A stretch of 64,000 nt of DNA from Paraburkholderia phenoliruptrix (GCF_019511605.1 NZ_JAEUAV010000025.1:1-64000), one strand, 5' to 3'. Positions 17,799-28,200 are shown, counted from the stretch's first letter. The notes: generated from the sequence alone by a model not told the origin. Numbers and translations: made by a program.

Positions 17799-18872
17799 TC
17801 AGGAAGCGGCAACGACAAACTGGATCTCAACGCGGCGATTGGGCGCCAGACACCGCACCAATTCATCGCGCCTGGTTTGACGGCATTCGGTTACCGGCTT
17901 CGCGCTGGCGAGTCCGTGCACCGAGATGGGCGAGGTGACGCCGTGAGCGCGCAGATAGCGCGCCACCGTTTGTGCGCGTTGCAGCGACAGCCTCTGGTTA
18001 TGTGCGTTTTCGCCAAGACGGTCGGTGTAGCCGGTGATCGCCAGTTCGCGAAGCGCGGTAACTGTCTTCAGGCTGTGCGCCACTTCGTCAAGCTCGCGCC
18101 GGCCCGCGGGCAGCATCGCGGCATCGTTGCCGCCGTCGAAACGGAACAGCAGGTCGGCGCGCAGCGCGATGGTGCGCGACACGGTGGGCGGCGCTGCGGC
18201 TGGGGTTGCTGCTGGCGCCGCGAGCGCCGCGTGTTTGCATTGCAACGCGCTTTCAGCCGATTTGCGCAAGTTCTCCTGCACGTCGGGCAGACGCTGCTCG
18301 GCACGAGCGAAGCTGCGCATCCATGCATCGTGGCCGGCTTGCATGAGCTCGACCTCGGCACACGCGAGCGGCGGCTGCGCCTCGGGGCACGAAGCGATGA
18401 CAGGATCGGACTTGATGGTATTGACGATCTTCCACAGATCGGGCCGCACTACCGAGACAGTGCGCAAAGCAGGGTTGGCAGCGGAGAGTGACACGCCTTT
18501 TTCAAGCCCGCTTGTGATAACCGCCGCCTGGCCGATTGCCTCTTCGACGAAACCCCAATGATCGCCCGCCTGCCGTTCCTGCTGGCCGGCGTCGATCCAG
18601 CATTGCGCCTTGCTGCGGAAGTAGCCGTTCTGTTGCGGTTGCACGAGATCGAGGCGCGCCTGCAATGACTTGAGCGCTGCGCCGGTGTTGGCGACGGGGG
18701 CGTACGTATTGACCCATTGGGGGTTGGCGGCGCCTGCCGCCTCGTCTTGCGGGGCGCCCAGGCCGGACGTCAGCAGGGTGGGGTCTTGAATGCCGAGCCG
18801 TGCACGAGCGGCGTGGTCTGCGCAAGCTGTAAGTGTCAGCGCGCACACAAGCACGGTTAGCGAGGTCTTCAT
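17799..18872 (-). CDS. OmpA-family lipoprotein
   Basis: 357 residues. The lipoprotein signal ends in LTLTAC with the lipidated Cys at 17. The middle region (about 55-210) has no known domain but contains several Cys. An Ala/Pro linker (about 218-232) leads to an OmpA-like peptidoglycan-binding domain (about 240-355): LFRFDGGNDAAMLPAG, ITGYTDRLGENAHNQRLS, APNRRVEIQF. It should tie the outer membrane to peptidoglycan. OmpA-like lipoproteins accompany some Tad loci, so it may support the pilus machine. Confidence 0.87.
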   Translation of the reverse strand: MKTSLTVLVCALTLTACADHAARARLGIQDPTLLTSGLGAPQDEAAGAANPQWVNTYAPVANTGAALKSLQARLDLVQPQQNGYFRSKAQCWIDAGQQERQAGDHWGFVEEAIGQAAVITSGLEKGVSLSAANPALRTVSVVRPDLWKIVNTIKSDPVIASCPEAQPPLACAEVELMQAGHDAWMRSFARAEQRLPDVQENLRKSAESALQCKHAALAAPAATPAAAPPTVSRTIALRADLLFRFDGGNDAAMLPAGRRELDEVAHSLKTVTALRELAITGYTDRLGENAHNQRLSLQRAQTVARYLRAHGVTSPISVHGLASAKPVTECRQTRRDELVRCLAPNRRVEIQFVVAAS

Positions 18873-19023
18873 CAGCGGTCTGCGTCTCGCGCATTTTTTA
18901 TCGAGGGATAAAAGTATGACGAGACGCAGAGACCTGCGGAATGGGATGAATCTTAGAACGATGCAAAGAGTTGTTGATTGTCGCCCTGCGTCAATGAAGT
19001 GCGCGACATTTTCTGGTTCGCCG

Positions 19024-19863
19024 TTATGCCCTCACTGCGCGCGCCGCATTTCGGCCGCGCAGCCACTCGAGCGCGAGCAGCAGACACGTCGAAAACACAA
19101 TCAGGATCGTGGCCAACGCTGCAATAGTCGGACTGATATTCTCGCGAATGCCTGTAAACATCTGGCGCGGCAGCGTCGTCTGGTCTGCGCCCGCCAGGAA
19201 GAGCGTGACCACCACTTCGTCGAACGACGTCGCAAACGCGAACAGCGCGCCGGAAATCACACCCGGTGCGATCACCGGCAGCGTGATCCGGAAAAACGTT
19301 TTCACCGGATTCGCGCCGAGCGAAAGACTCGCGCGCACGAGGTTGTAATTGAAGCCCTGCAACGTCGCCGCCACGGTCGTCACGACAAACGGCACACCAA
19401 GCGACGCGTGCGCAAGAATCAGCCCGATGTAGGTATTGGCCAGCCCGAGCGGCGCGAAGAACAGATACATGCCGACGCCGACCACCACGACAGGCACGAT
19501 CATCGGCGAAATCAGGATCGCCATGAGCAGCCCCTTGCCGCGGAAGTTCGCCTTGGTGAGCCCGATGGCAGCCAGCGTGCCGAGCACGGTGGCCACCACG
19601 GTCGCGGACGGCGCGACGATGAAGCTATTCTTAGCCGCCATACGCCACTCATCAGACGCAATCAGATTCTGATACCAGCGCAGCGACCACCCTGGAATCG
19701 GATACACCAGAAAAGTGCTCGACGAGAACGACAGCGGCACGATCGCCAGCACGGGCAGGATCAGATACAACAGCGTCAGCACGGCAAGCGCGCGCAGCGC
19801 GAAGTACCACACGCGCTCGACGAGCGACGTGTGCGGCGCGAACAGGGGCTTGGCAAGTTTCAT
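19024..19863 (-). CDS. ABC transporter permease, PotC type
   Basis: 279 residues with about six membrane helices and the inner-membrane EAA-like loop (RASLSLGANPVKTFFRITLP). It resembles the PotC half of spermidine/putrescine uptake systems. It starts 15 bp after the stop of the larger permease and is the last gene of the four-gene leftward operon (ATPase, binding protein, two permeases). The substrate is not decided by sequence alone. Confidence 0.9.
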   Translation of the reverse strand: MKLAKPLFAPHTSLVERVWYFALRALAVLTLLYLILPVLAIVPLSFSSSTFLVYPIPGWSLRWYQNLIASDEWRMAAKNSFIVAPSATVVATVLGTLAAIGLTKANFRGKGLLMAILISPMIVPVVVVGVGMYLFFAPLGLANTYIGLILAHASLGVPFVVTTVAATLQGFNYNLVRASLSLGANPVKTFFRITLPVIAPGVISGALFAFATSFDEVVVTLFLAGADQTTLPRQMFTGIRENISPTIAALATILIVFSTCLLLALEWLRGRNAARAVRA

Positions 19864-19878
19864 AGCGGCAGACTCCGT

Positions 19879-21147
19879 TCAGCCGAGGCTCAGCGATGAA
19901 CGCGTGAAGCGCCCATAGATTACGTACAGCACGAGCGTGGCGGCCAGCAGCAGCGCGCCGAGCGCGCAGGCCATGCCCCAGTTGATCGTCACGTTGGTGA
20001 AGTACGCGACGTAATAGCTGACCATCTGGTCGTTCGGTCCGCCGAGCAATGCGGGCGTAATGTAGTAGCCGATCGCGAGAATGAACACGAGCAACGCGCC
20101 CGCGCCAATGCCGGGATAAGTCTGCGGCACGTACACGCGCCAGAACGCGGCAAACGGATGACTGCCGAGCGAAACCGCCGCGCGCTGATAAGTGGGCGGA
20201 ATCGACTTCATCACGCTATAAAGCGGCAGGATCATGAAGGGCAGCAGAATATGCGTCATCGAGATATAGACGCCGGTGCGGTTAAAGAGCAGCGCAAGCG
20301 GATCGTGCAGCAGGCCGCTGCCGACCAGCGCCTTGTTCACGAGCCCTTCGCTTTGCAGAATCACGATCCATGCGGCGACGCGCACGAGAATCGAGGTCCA
20401 GAACGGAATCAGCACCAGAATCATGACGAGGTTCGCGCGCCGCTCCGGCAGCGTCGAGATCCAGTAGGCGAGCGGATAGCCGAGCAGCAGCGCGAACAAC
20501 GTGACGGCCGCGCCGATCACGAAGGTGCGGCTGAACACGGCGAGGTAGATCTGCTGGTCGGGGTCGGTCGGAATGATGTGGCCGAACGCGTCCTGCTTGT
20601 GATCGAGCGAAGCGAGCAGATAGAACGGCGAATACGGACTGCCGTTTTTCGCGATGGCCTGCCAGTACGCGATGTTGTTCCAGCGCTCGTCGAGTTCGGC
20701 GAATTTCGCGTGGAATTGCGCGGGCGTCAGTTGCAGCGGCTTGCTGTTGTCGTCGACGAACGGCATGGCGCGCGCCGACTTGGCGACGAGCGACCGATAA
20801 CCGGGAATTTCCACGTTGAGCCGGCGGGCGAGCGCACCCATGCCGTCGCTGTCGGCAATCGCCGTCAGGTCGGTGGCGAGCGCGGCGTAGGCGGCGTCGG
20901 GCGGCGGCGTCTTGCGATCCCAGGTGCTGAGCGCGCTCAGCGTATGCGGCAGCGCGTTCACAACCTCGGGATTCTGCGCGGCGCGGGTCAACAGCGCCCC
21001 GATCGGCACGACGAAGATCAGCAGCAGAAAAATTGCCAGCGGCGCGATCAGCAGCAGCGCCATGGCGCGCTTTCGCGCTTCCGCGGCCTTGAGTTCGCGC
21101 TTGAGCCGGCCGGTTGATTCCGGCGTGGAATCGGCGGCGATCGTCAT
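19879..21147 (-). CDS. ABC transporter permease, PotB type, with long periplasmic insert
   Basis: 422 residues from the ATG at 21147; a GTG three codons upstream (21156) also has a possible ribosome site. The first helix (about 33-53) is followed by a roughly 150-residue periplasmic segment, which makes it longer than the usual 280-320 residues of PotB. Five further helices carry the EAA-type loop (RAAVSLGSHPFAAFWRVYVP). It pairs with the smaller permease downstream. Confidence 0.9.
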   Translation of the reverse strand: MTIAADSTPESTGRLKRELKAAEARKRAMALLLIAPLAIFLLLIFVVPIGALLTRAAQNPEVVNALPHTLSALSTWDRKTPPPDAAYAALATDLTAIADSDGMGALARRLNVEIPGYRSLVAKSARAMPFVDDNSKPLQLTPAQFHAKFAELDERWNNIAYWQAIAKNGSPYSPFYLLASLDHKQDAFGHIIPTDPDQQIYLAVFSRTFVIGAAVTLFALLLGYPLAYWISTLPERRANLVMILVLIPFWTSILVRVAAWIVILQSEGLVNKALVGSGLLHDPLALLFNRTGVYISMTHILLPFMILPLYSVMKSIPPTYQRAAVSLGSHPFAAFWRVYVPQTYPGIGAGALLVFILAIGYYITPALLGGPNDQMVSYYVAYFTNVTINWGMACALGALLLAATLVLYVIYGRFTRSSLSLG

Positions 21148-21180
21148 CGTAGTCACACCTGATCTCCATGCAGAGCTGTC

Positions 21181-21273
21181 GGCTGGAGTTCGCGCTTCAG
21201 CGCGTTACTCCAGCCCCATGCAATATCCCTTGCCACACGCAACCGCGCGCGCACGGCTTCGCCGTGCGGCGCG
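21181..21273 (-). other. Two strong hairpins between binding-protein and permease genes
   Basis: Hairpin 1, 21181-21215: nine-base outer stem GGCTGGAGT/ACTCCAGCC plus inner stem CGCGC-TTCA-GCGCG. Hairpin 2, 21246-21273: GCACGGC-TTC-GCCGTGC, extended by CGCGC/GGCGCG. Neither has a T-tract. They sit immediately after the binding-protein stop (21286), where hairpins commonly protect the upstream message or reduce read-through, raising binding-protein levels relative to permeases. Confidence 0.6.
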
Positions 21274-21285
21274 TGATCGCATCGC

Positions 21286-22335
21286 TTACTTCGAAGCCCA
21301 CGACGAGAAACGCTGCTCCAGTTCGTCGCCGTGGTCGGTCCAGAACGACAGGTTCTGCAGCACCGCGTTCTTGCCGTTGGCCGGCGAGTTCGGCAGATTT
21401 GCGAGCGTCTTCGCGTCGAGCCCCTTGATCGCCGCCACGTTCACCGGGCCGTAAGCGATGTGGTGCGCGTAGTCCTGCTGCGGCTTCGACGAAAGCGTAT
21501 AGGCGATGTACTTCTCGGCCAGCGCCTTGTTCGGCGAGCCCTTCGGAATTGCCCAGTAATCGAGGTCATAAATGCTGCCGTTCCACACGACCTTCAGGTT
21601 CTTGCCTTCCTTCTGCGCGGCATCGATCCGGCCGTTATAGGCCGTCGACATCACCACGTCGCCCGCCACGAGAAACTGCGGCGGCTGCGCGCCGGCTTCC
21701 CACCACTGGATGTTCGGCTTCAATTCGTCGAGCTTCTTGAACGCGCGATCCTGGCCTTCCTTCGTCGCGAGCACCTTGTACACGTCTTTCGGCGCGACGC
21801 CGTCGGCCATCAGCGCAAACTCGAGGTTGTAGCGCGCGCCCTTGCGCATCGCACGCTTGCCCGGAATCTTCTTCACATCCCAGAAATCGGCCCAGCCGGT
21901 CGGTGCGGTTTTCAGCTTGTCGGCGTTATACGCGAGCGCCGTCGACCACACGAAGAAGCCCACGCCACAGGTTTGCGGCGCTTCCGGAATCAGATCCGAC
22001 TTCTTGCCGATCTTCGACCAGTCGAGCTTTTCATACAGCCCTTCGTCGCAGCCGCGGCCAATGTCGCCCGACTCGACTTCCACCACGTCCCAGTTCACAT
22101 GCTTGGCCTCCACCATCGCCTTGACCTTGGCCTGCTCGCCGTTGTATTCGACAGCAGTCACCTTGTTGCCGGTCTGCGACTCGAACGGCTGGTTGAAGGC
22201 CGCCTTTTGCGCGTCCCCGTTGGCGCCGCCGAAGTTGACGACCGTCAGTTCGGCCGCGTTGACCTGCGCCGCGCCCAGCGCGAACGCCACAGCACCGACA
22301 GCGATAGCGCAGCGCGATTTCCCGATCTTGCTCAT
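21286..22335 (-). CDS. ABC transporter periplasmic binding protein, PotD/PotF type
   Basis: 349 residues. The signal peptide ends at about residue 27 (AQVNA/AELTVVNFGG). Family features include NFGGANGDAQK near the mature N-terminus, WDVVEVESGDI, TALAYN and WVxNGSIYDLDYWAIPKGSP-like elements. It captures the substrate, probably a polyamine or related cation, and delivers it to the two permeases. Second gene of the operon, 104 bp after the ATPase. Confidence 0.9.
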   Translation of the reverse strand: MSKIGKSRCAIAVGAVAFALGAAQVNAAELTVVNFGGANGDAQKAAFNQPFESQTGNKVTAVEYNGEQAKVKAMVEAKHVNWDVVEVESGDIGRGCDEGLYEKLDWSKIGKKSDLIPEAPQTCGVGFFVWSTALAYNADKLKTAPTGWADFWDVKKIPGKRAMRKGARYNLEFALMADGVAPKDVYKVLATKEGQDRAFKKLDELKPNIQWWEAGAQPPQFLVAGDVVMSTAYNGRIDAAQKEGKNLKVVWNGSIYDLDYWAIPKGSPNKALAEKYIAYTLSSKPQQDYAHHIAYGPVNVAAIKGLDAKTLANLPNSPANGKNAVLQNLSFWTDHGDELEQRFSSWASK

Positions 22336-22439
22336 GGTGAGTTGCTCTCCTTAATGGTGGTTTCCAGCTTCAGTCATGCGACTTTGTTATGTGCTGCTGA
22401 TTGCCCCGCTCCATGCAATCATGCGCGCGTTTGGCGGGC

Positions 22440-23552
22440 TCACGCCCCCGCGAATACCCGCAGATGCTCCGGCGCGAACTCCAGTGCGACAGGCGCGCCG
22501 GGCGCGAAAGACTCGAGCGCGTCGGTACCCAGCGGCACCTTGACGAAACACTCGTCCTGCTGCGGCAAACCGCAGCGCATCCGCACGTGGTCGCCGAAAT
22601 AGATGAGCCCGCGCGCTTCGCCGGCAAGCGCATTGGCGCCCGGCCGCACAGCGCCGTTGCGCTGGCCGCCCGTCGCGAGCTTCATGCGTTCGGGTCGGAT
22701 GCAGGCGACGGCCGGCGTGCCCGCCCGCGCACCGCCGATATTGCGGCCGGTCAGCCGCGTGCCGTCGGCGAGATGGAACTCGCAGTACTCGCCGTTCACG
22801 TTTGCAATCGTGCCGCGCAGCTTGTTGCTGTCGCCGATGAAGTTGGCAACGAACTCGTTGCACGGCGACTCGTACAATCGGTCCACGGTATCGAGCTGCT
22901 GCACGACGCCTTTGTCGAATACAGCAACGCGGTCGGACATGGTCAGCGCCTCGCCCTGATCGTGCGTGACGTAGACAAAGGTCACGCCGAGCTTCTCGTG
23001 CAGCGACTTCAATTCGTACTGCATGTGTTCGCGCAACTGCTTGTCGAGCGCGCCGAGCGGCTCGTCCATCAACACGAGCTTCGGCTCGAACACCAGCGCG
23101 CGCGCGAGCGCAATGCGCTGCTGCTGGCCGCCGGAGAGCTGCGCCGGATAACGCTTCGCGAAGCTCTCCATGCGCACCATCTTCAATGCGTTGTTCGTGC
23201 GATGCGCGCGCTCTTCGGCGGAGACCTTGCGCACCGTCAGCGGATACGCGACGTTCTGCTCGACGGTGAGGTGCGGAAACAACGCATAGTTCTGAAACAC
23301 CATGCCGATGTTGCGCTTGTGCGGCGGCACGGTATTGAGCAGCGTGCCGTCGAGCCAGATCTCGCCGCCGGTGGGAAATTCGAAGCCCGCCAGCATCATC
23401 AGGCAGGTGGTCTTGCCGGAGCCCGACGGCCCGAGCAGCGTCAGGAATTCGCCCTGATAGATGTCCAGATCCAGTTGTTTGACGACCAGCGTTTCGCCGT
23501 CGTACGTCTTGCGCACGCCTCGAAAGCTGACGATCACTTCATCCGTTTTCAT
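22440..23552 (-). CDS. ABC transporter ATPase, PotA type
   Basis: 370 residues. The ATG at 23552 is chosen over an upstream in-frame start because GAGGAG lies 9 bp before it. Walker A GPSGSGKTT (41-49), signature LSGGQQQR, Walker B LVLMDEPLGALD, then a C-terminal TOBE-type regulatory domain (about 285-365). It is the energiser of the polyamine-like importer and the first gene of its operon. It is divergent from the MocR-type regulator with a 130-bp gap. Confidence 0.93.
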   Translation of the reverse strand: MKTDEVIVSFRGVRKTYDGETLVVKQLDLDIYQGEFLTLLGPSGSGKTTCLMMLAGFEFPTGGEIWLDGTLLNTVPPHKRNIGMVFQNYALFPHLTVEQNVAYPLTVRKVSAEERAHRTNNALKMVRMESFAKRYPAQLSGGQQQRIALARALVFEPKLVLMDEPLGALDKQLREHMQYELKSLHEKLGVTFVYVTHDQGEALTMSDRVAVFDKGVVQQLDTVDRLYESPCNEFVANFIGDSNKLRGTIANVNGEYCEFHLADGTRLTGRNIGGARAGTPAVACIRPERMKLATGGQRNGAVRPGANALAGEARGLIYFGDHVRMRCGLPQQDECFVKVPLGTDALESFAPGAPVALEFAPEHLRVFAGA

Positions 23553-23603
23553 CGCCGTAGTCTCCTCTGCGGTCGGGCCGGCTGCTGCTGCGTCACAGCG
23601 GGC

Positions 23604-23680
23604 TTGCATCAATTGCGTGGCCCACTATAGACCGTTACGGTTCTACAATATGGAACCATTTCATTATTCCGGATAGAACC
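23604..23680. promoter_or_regulatory. Divergent control region with three GGTTC/GAACC half-sites
   Basis: Half-sites GGTTCTA at 23639-23645, GGAACC at 23652-23657 and TAGAACC at 23674-23680: the first two form an inverted repeat, the last two are direct repeats 23 bp apart. A rightward promoter TTGCAT (23604-23609), 16 bp, TATAGA (23626-23631) would place the transcript start beside the first half-site. This fits autoregulation by the adjacent MocR-type protein. Confidence 0.45.
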
Positions 23681-23682
23681 AC

Positions 23683-25218
23683 TTGGACACGATCATCTTG
23701 TCGGATTGGCTCGCCGCCAGGCTCGATCGCGCGGCCGGAGAGCCGCTCTACCGGCAGACTTTGCGGCTCATGCAGCAGGCCATCCTGACCGGCCAGCTGC
23801 CGCCCGGCACCAAGCTGCCGAGCTCCCGCACACTGGCTGAAGATCTCGGCATCGCGCGCAATACGGTGCTGCATGTGTACGACCAGTTGACCGCCGAAGG
23901 CTACGTGCTGTCGACCACCGGCAGCGGCACTTATGTGGCCGACACGCAGCCCGACAAGGCTGCCGTCAATGCGCGCAGAAAGCCGGCGGTCGCGGCCGTC
24001 GGGGCTGCGAACGCGCAGGACAAGCCGGCAAAGCGGGACCTGAACGACCTGTCCAGCCGCGGCCGGCGCCTGATCGGGCAAGCCGGCGTATCCGCGAAAC
24101 AGTGGGGCGCGTTCATGCCGGGCGTGCCCGATGTCGCGGAATTTCCGGCGCGAACGTGGAGCCGCCTGCAAGCGCGCCTCTGGAAGGAAGCGAACCCCGA
24201 TCTGCTCACCTATGCGCCCGGCGGCGGCTACCGTCCACTGCGCCGCGCGTTGTCGGACTATCTGCGCGTCGCGCGTTCGGTGAATTGCACGGCGGATCAG
24301 ATCATCATCACTACGGGTATTCACCAATCCATCGATCTGGCAGTGCGCCTGCTGACCGACGTCGGCGATCGCGCCTGGGTGGAGGAGCCTTGCTATTGGG
24401 GCGCGCGCAGCGTGCTGCAGTCGTCGGGTATTACGCTCGTGCCGGTGCCGGTCGACGACGAGGGCCTCAACCCGCGCGAAGAAGATCTGCGGCAGCCACC
24501 GCGCCTTGCGCTCGTCACGCCGTCACACCAATATCCGCTCGGCATGGTGATGAGTCTCGCGCGGCGCCGCACCCTGCTCGAATACGCGCGCCAGCACAAC
24601 GTGTGGATCATCGAGGACGATTACGACAGCGAGTTCCGCTACGGCAGCAGGCCGCTCGCATCGCTCCAGGGACTGGACGACGCCGGCCAGGTCATTTATG
24701 TGGGCAGTCTCGGCAAGATGCTCTTTCCGGGCCTGCGCATGGGTTACATGATCGCGCCGGAGCATCTGGTCGACACGTTCCGCATGGGCATTGCCGAGCT
24801 GTATCGCGAGGGGCAGTTGATGCAGCAGGCCGTGATGACCGATTTCATCATGGACGGCCACCTCACCTCGCACGTGCGGCGCATGCGTGCGTTGTACGGC
24901 GAGCGCCGGCAGATTCTGATCGACGCGATTACCGCACGTTTCGGCAGCGAACTGCCGGTCATGGGCGACGAAGCCGGCTTGCACCTGGTGCTCGGTCTGC
25001 CGGACCATGCGGACGACCGCGCTGTAACAGCGGCCGCGTTCGACGCGGGCGTCATCGTGCGGCCGCTCGCGAGCTATTACAGCTGCGATCCGCCCGCGCG
25101 ACGCGGACTGCTGCTCGGCTATGCGTGCGTGCCGAACGACAGGATCGGTCCCGCATTCGACACGCTCGCGCGCGTCATCGAGCAAACTGCCCTGAAAAAG
25201 CCGACGCGCGCCGCCTGA
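23683..25218 (+). CDS. MocR/GabR-type regulator (GntR wHTH fused to aminotransferase-like domain)
   Basis: 511 residues. The only suitable start is a TTG at 23683, since an upstream ATG in frame is cut by a stop. The GntR winged helix (about 20-90) contains GTKLPSSRTLAEDLGIARNT and LTAEGYVLSTTGSGTYV. The fold-type I PLP domain (about 145-500) has the Schiff-base Lys about 345 in GSLGKMLFPGLRMGY and the IIEDDYDSEFRY segment. Such proteins sense PLP together with an amine or amino acid and switch neighbouring genes, here most likely the divergent transporter. Confidence 0.93.
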   Translation: MDTIILSDWLAARLDRAAGEPLYRQTLRLMQQAILTGQLPPGTKLPSSRTLAEDLGIARNTVLHVYDQLTAEGYVLSTTGSGTYVADTQPDKAAVNARRKPAVAAVGAANAQDKPAKRDLNDLSSRGRRLIGQAGVSAKQWGAFMPGVPDVAEFPARTWSRLQARLWKEANPDLLTYAPGGGYRPLRRALSDYLRVARSVNCTADQIIITTGIHQSIDLAVRLLTDVGDRAWVEEPCYWGARSVLQSSGITLVPVPVDDEGLNPREEDLRQPPRLALVTPSHQYPLGMVMSLARRRTLLEYARQHNVWIIEDDYDSEFRYGSRPLASLQGLDDAGQVIYVGSLGKMLFPGLRMGYMIAPEHLVDTFRMGIAELYREGQLMQQAVMTDFIMDGHLTSHVRRMRALYGERRQILIDAITARFGSELPVMGDEAGLHLVLGLPDHADDRAVTAAAFDAGVIVRPLASYYSCDPPARRGLLLGYACVPNDRIGPAFDTLARVIEQTALKKPTRAA

Positions 25219-25275
25219 ACACCGCGGCCGCCACGCGCGCGGCGGCGGCTTGCGAACGCCGCGCGGCGACGCCGC

Positions 25276-28200
25276 TCATTTGAGCCCGAAATCGACCCGC
25301 GTGGTGGCGCCTTTATCCTTGATACCGTCGGCGTCGAGCTTCGGCGCGACGATAAACACGCGGCTGCTGTCGATCTTGCCTTCCAGGTACTGCTGCACGC
25401 TCTGCGCCCGCTGCTGCGCGAGCCGCCGCAGGCTCGCCTCGTCGATGGGTGCGTTGGCGGCCAGCGCGCTCTTCATGTCGTCGTCGGGCAGGCTCTTGGT
25501 CAGGCCGACAAAATTGCGCGGCTTCTTGAAGTCCGCGGATTTATAGGCCTTCGTCAAATACTTGTCGTATTCGTTTGCGTCGACTTTCACAGCCGACAGA
25601 TCCACGCTTTCGCCGTTGCCCACGACGTCCTTGATTTTCTGCTGCTTCACGAGGCGATCCACGTAAAGCGCTCGCAAGGCGGGCTCGTCCACCTTGGGAT
25701 CGACGCGGCCGATCAGGTCCATCCGGATGGACGGCTTCGAACTGAGCGCCGTGACGATCGTGTCGAGCTTTTTGGTGTCGGCGTCGGTCAATTGCGCCAG
25801 GCCCGGTTCGAATTCCACGTAACCCAACTCCTCGCCGCTGCCGCCGAACGCGTTGGCGATCAGCGAGAACGGCGCGGTCACGGCTTTTTGCAGCAGATTG
25901 AGCACCGCATGCCAGATCAGCCCGCCGATGCTGAACTCCGGGTTCGACAGCGAGCCGGACACCGGCAGATTGACGTCGATCTCGCCGCGCGAATTCTTCA
26001 GCAGCGAAATCGCGAGCCGCACAGGCAGCTTGGTCGCCGTGTCGTTTTCGATGTGATCGCCAAATGTGAGCTGATCGATGAACAGGTGGTTGTCCGCGTT
26101 CAGTTGGTCGTTCTCCAGCTTGTAGTGAAGATCGACGTTCAGCTTGCCCTTGGTGATCGGATAACCCGCATACTTCGCGGAATACGGCGTGAGATTGGTC
26201 AGCTCGATGTCGTGGGCCGTCGCGGTCAGATCGAGTGCGGGCTTTGCGATCAGCGGGTTGACGCTGCCGCGAATCGACAGCGGACCATTGGCCGCGAGCT
26301 TCGCAGCGATGTCGACGGGCGCCGAGGTCGTCGACTGCGTGCCGAACGCGCCGACAGTGCCCTGAATGCCGACCAGGTTGGCGGTGAAGTTCGGCTTGAT
26401 GAAGTTGTCGGTATAAGTCACGCGGCCCTGCTGCAAGATCAGCTGGCCAAAGTGCAGCTTCACCGGACTTTGCGGCGGCGTCGCGGCGGTCACCGTAGCG
26501 GGCTGCGCAGGCGCAGCGGACGACGCCGGAGCCGACGCCGACGCCACCACGGGTGCCGAGGCCGCCACCACCGCAGAGGCCGTCGGCGGCGTCAGCGGCA
26601 CGGGTTCCGCGCCGGGTCTGGCGTTCTTGTCGCGCGTGAGCGACTGCGCCGCGCCGCTTTCGTGCGCGACCACGTCGTTCAGATTGAGCTTGCCTTGCGC
26701 GTCGAGCAGCACGCGACCGTAGAACCTGCTGAAGGTCACGCGCTCGGCGTCCACCGACGTGCCGCGCTCGTCGTAATCGGCCTTCAGTCCGGAAAGCGCG
26801 AGCGAGCGCCAGCCTGCAAAGGGATCCGAAGTTGCCTTGTCGAGCATGCGGACATCCACGAGTGCAACGTCGCCGCGATAGGCCGCCTTCAACGACTTTG
26901 CCTGGCTCAACGCAAGCTCGCCGCTGCCGTTGAGCAGCGCGCTTGCAATCGTCGCATTCAGCTTGCTGCCGAAGTACGGTTCGAAAGCGGCTGCGTCCAG
27001 CCGGTTCGCATTCACTTTGACCGCGACCTTAAGCGGCGTCGCGGTGACGTCGCCCTTCAGGCCGAGCGTGCCTTTCCTGTTCAGCGTGGCTTGCAGTTCG
27101 ACGGGCAGCGGGCGGCTCAGGTCGTCGCTGATCTGCTGCACTTTCAGTTGCAGCGGCGCGATGCCGAGCTTGACCGGCTGCGGCGTGGTGTTGTCGGTGA
27201 AATTGGCCGTGGCGTCCTTCACGTTCAACTCACCGATCTTGTAATGCCACGCCGGACCTTCGGCTTGCGCCTTCTTCGCCGCATGAATGGCCGTGCGTTG
27301 CGGTTCGGTTTGATGCGGGCCGGCGAGCGAAGCGAGATTGATGCTGCCGTCCTTCAGGCGTTGCACATCGACGGCGAGGCCCGTCGTGTCGACGCTCGCC
27401 ACGTCTGCCGTGCGTGCGTTCACGTCGACTTGCCTGACCTTCACGCTGCCTTGCGCAAGCGAGATCACCGGTTGCCGGGTGCCGCGCGGCGCCAGCTTCA
27501 GCGATTGCAGATCGAGCTGCGAATCCGCGACCATGACCGCAGCCGGCGACTTCGACCAGTTCGCGCCGATATTGGCGGTCGCGGAAAGTGCACCGTCGGT
27601 CACGTCCGCCGCCGTTGCTGCGTCGAGATACGGCTGCAGCAGCGGCAGGTTCAGTGACTTGATATCGAGCTTCGCGCTGGCGGTTTTTGCGGCCAGGCTC
27701 AGCGCGCCCGCCGCGCCGAGCGAGCCGCCGTTGCGCGTGAAGCTGGTGTTGAGCGTGTAGTGCGCGGGCGCTGTGCCGAGCGTCGAGAAATCGGTGAGCG
27801 TGACCGCCAGCTTTTGCATGCCGGCGTCGACGGGACGCGAAGCCGCTTCGTCATGCACGTTCACCGTGCCGTCGTTGAGTACGAAGCGTTTGATCGACAG
27901 GTCGAGCGGCGGTGCGGTTTGCGGTGCGGCCTTTGCGTTTTGAGGCGCAGCCTGCGGAGCCGACGCGGCGGAAGGCACCGACGCGGACGTGACCGGCGCA
28001 ACTGCCGACGCAACTGCCGGCGCGCTTGCTGACGCATTTGCCGGCGCGCTTGCCGCTTCAGCCGCAGCCTTCGCCGCAGCAGGTGCCGACGCGGGCGCGG
28101 GCGCGAACATCCGCTCGACGCTCAGTACGCCGTTCCTGTCGCGCGCGAGGCTTGCGCTTGGCGCGTCGATACGAATGTCGTCGAAATGATAGAGGCTCTT

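Noticed and set aside
25792..27657. 621-codon plus-strand frame opposite the DUF748 gene
   Set aside because: Arg-rich antisense shadow without motifs; the minus-strand gene has clear family features.
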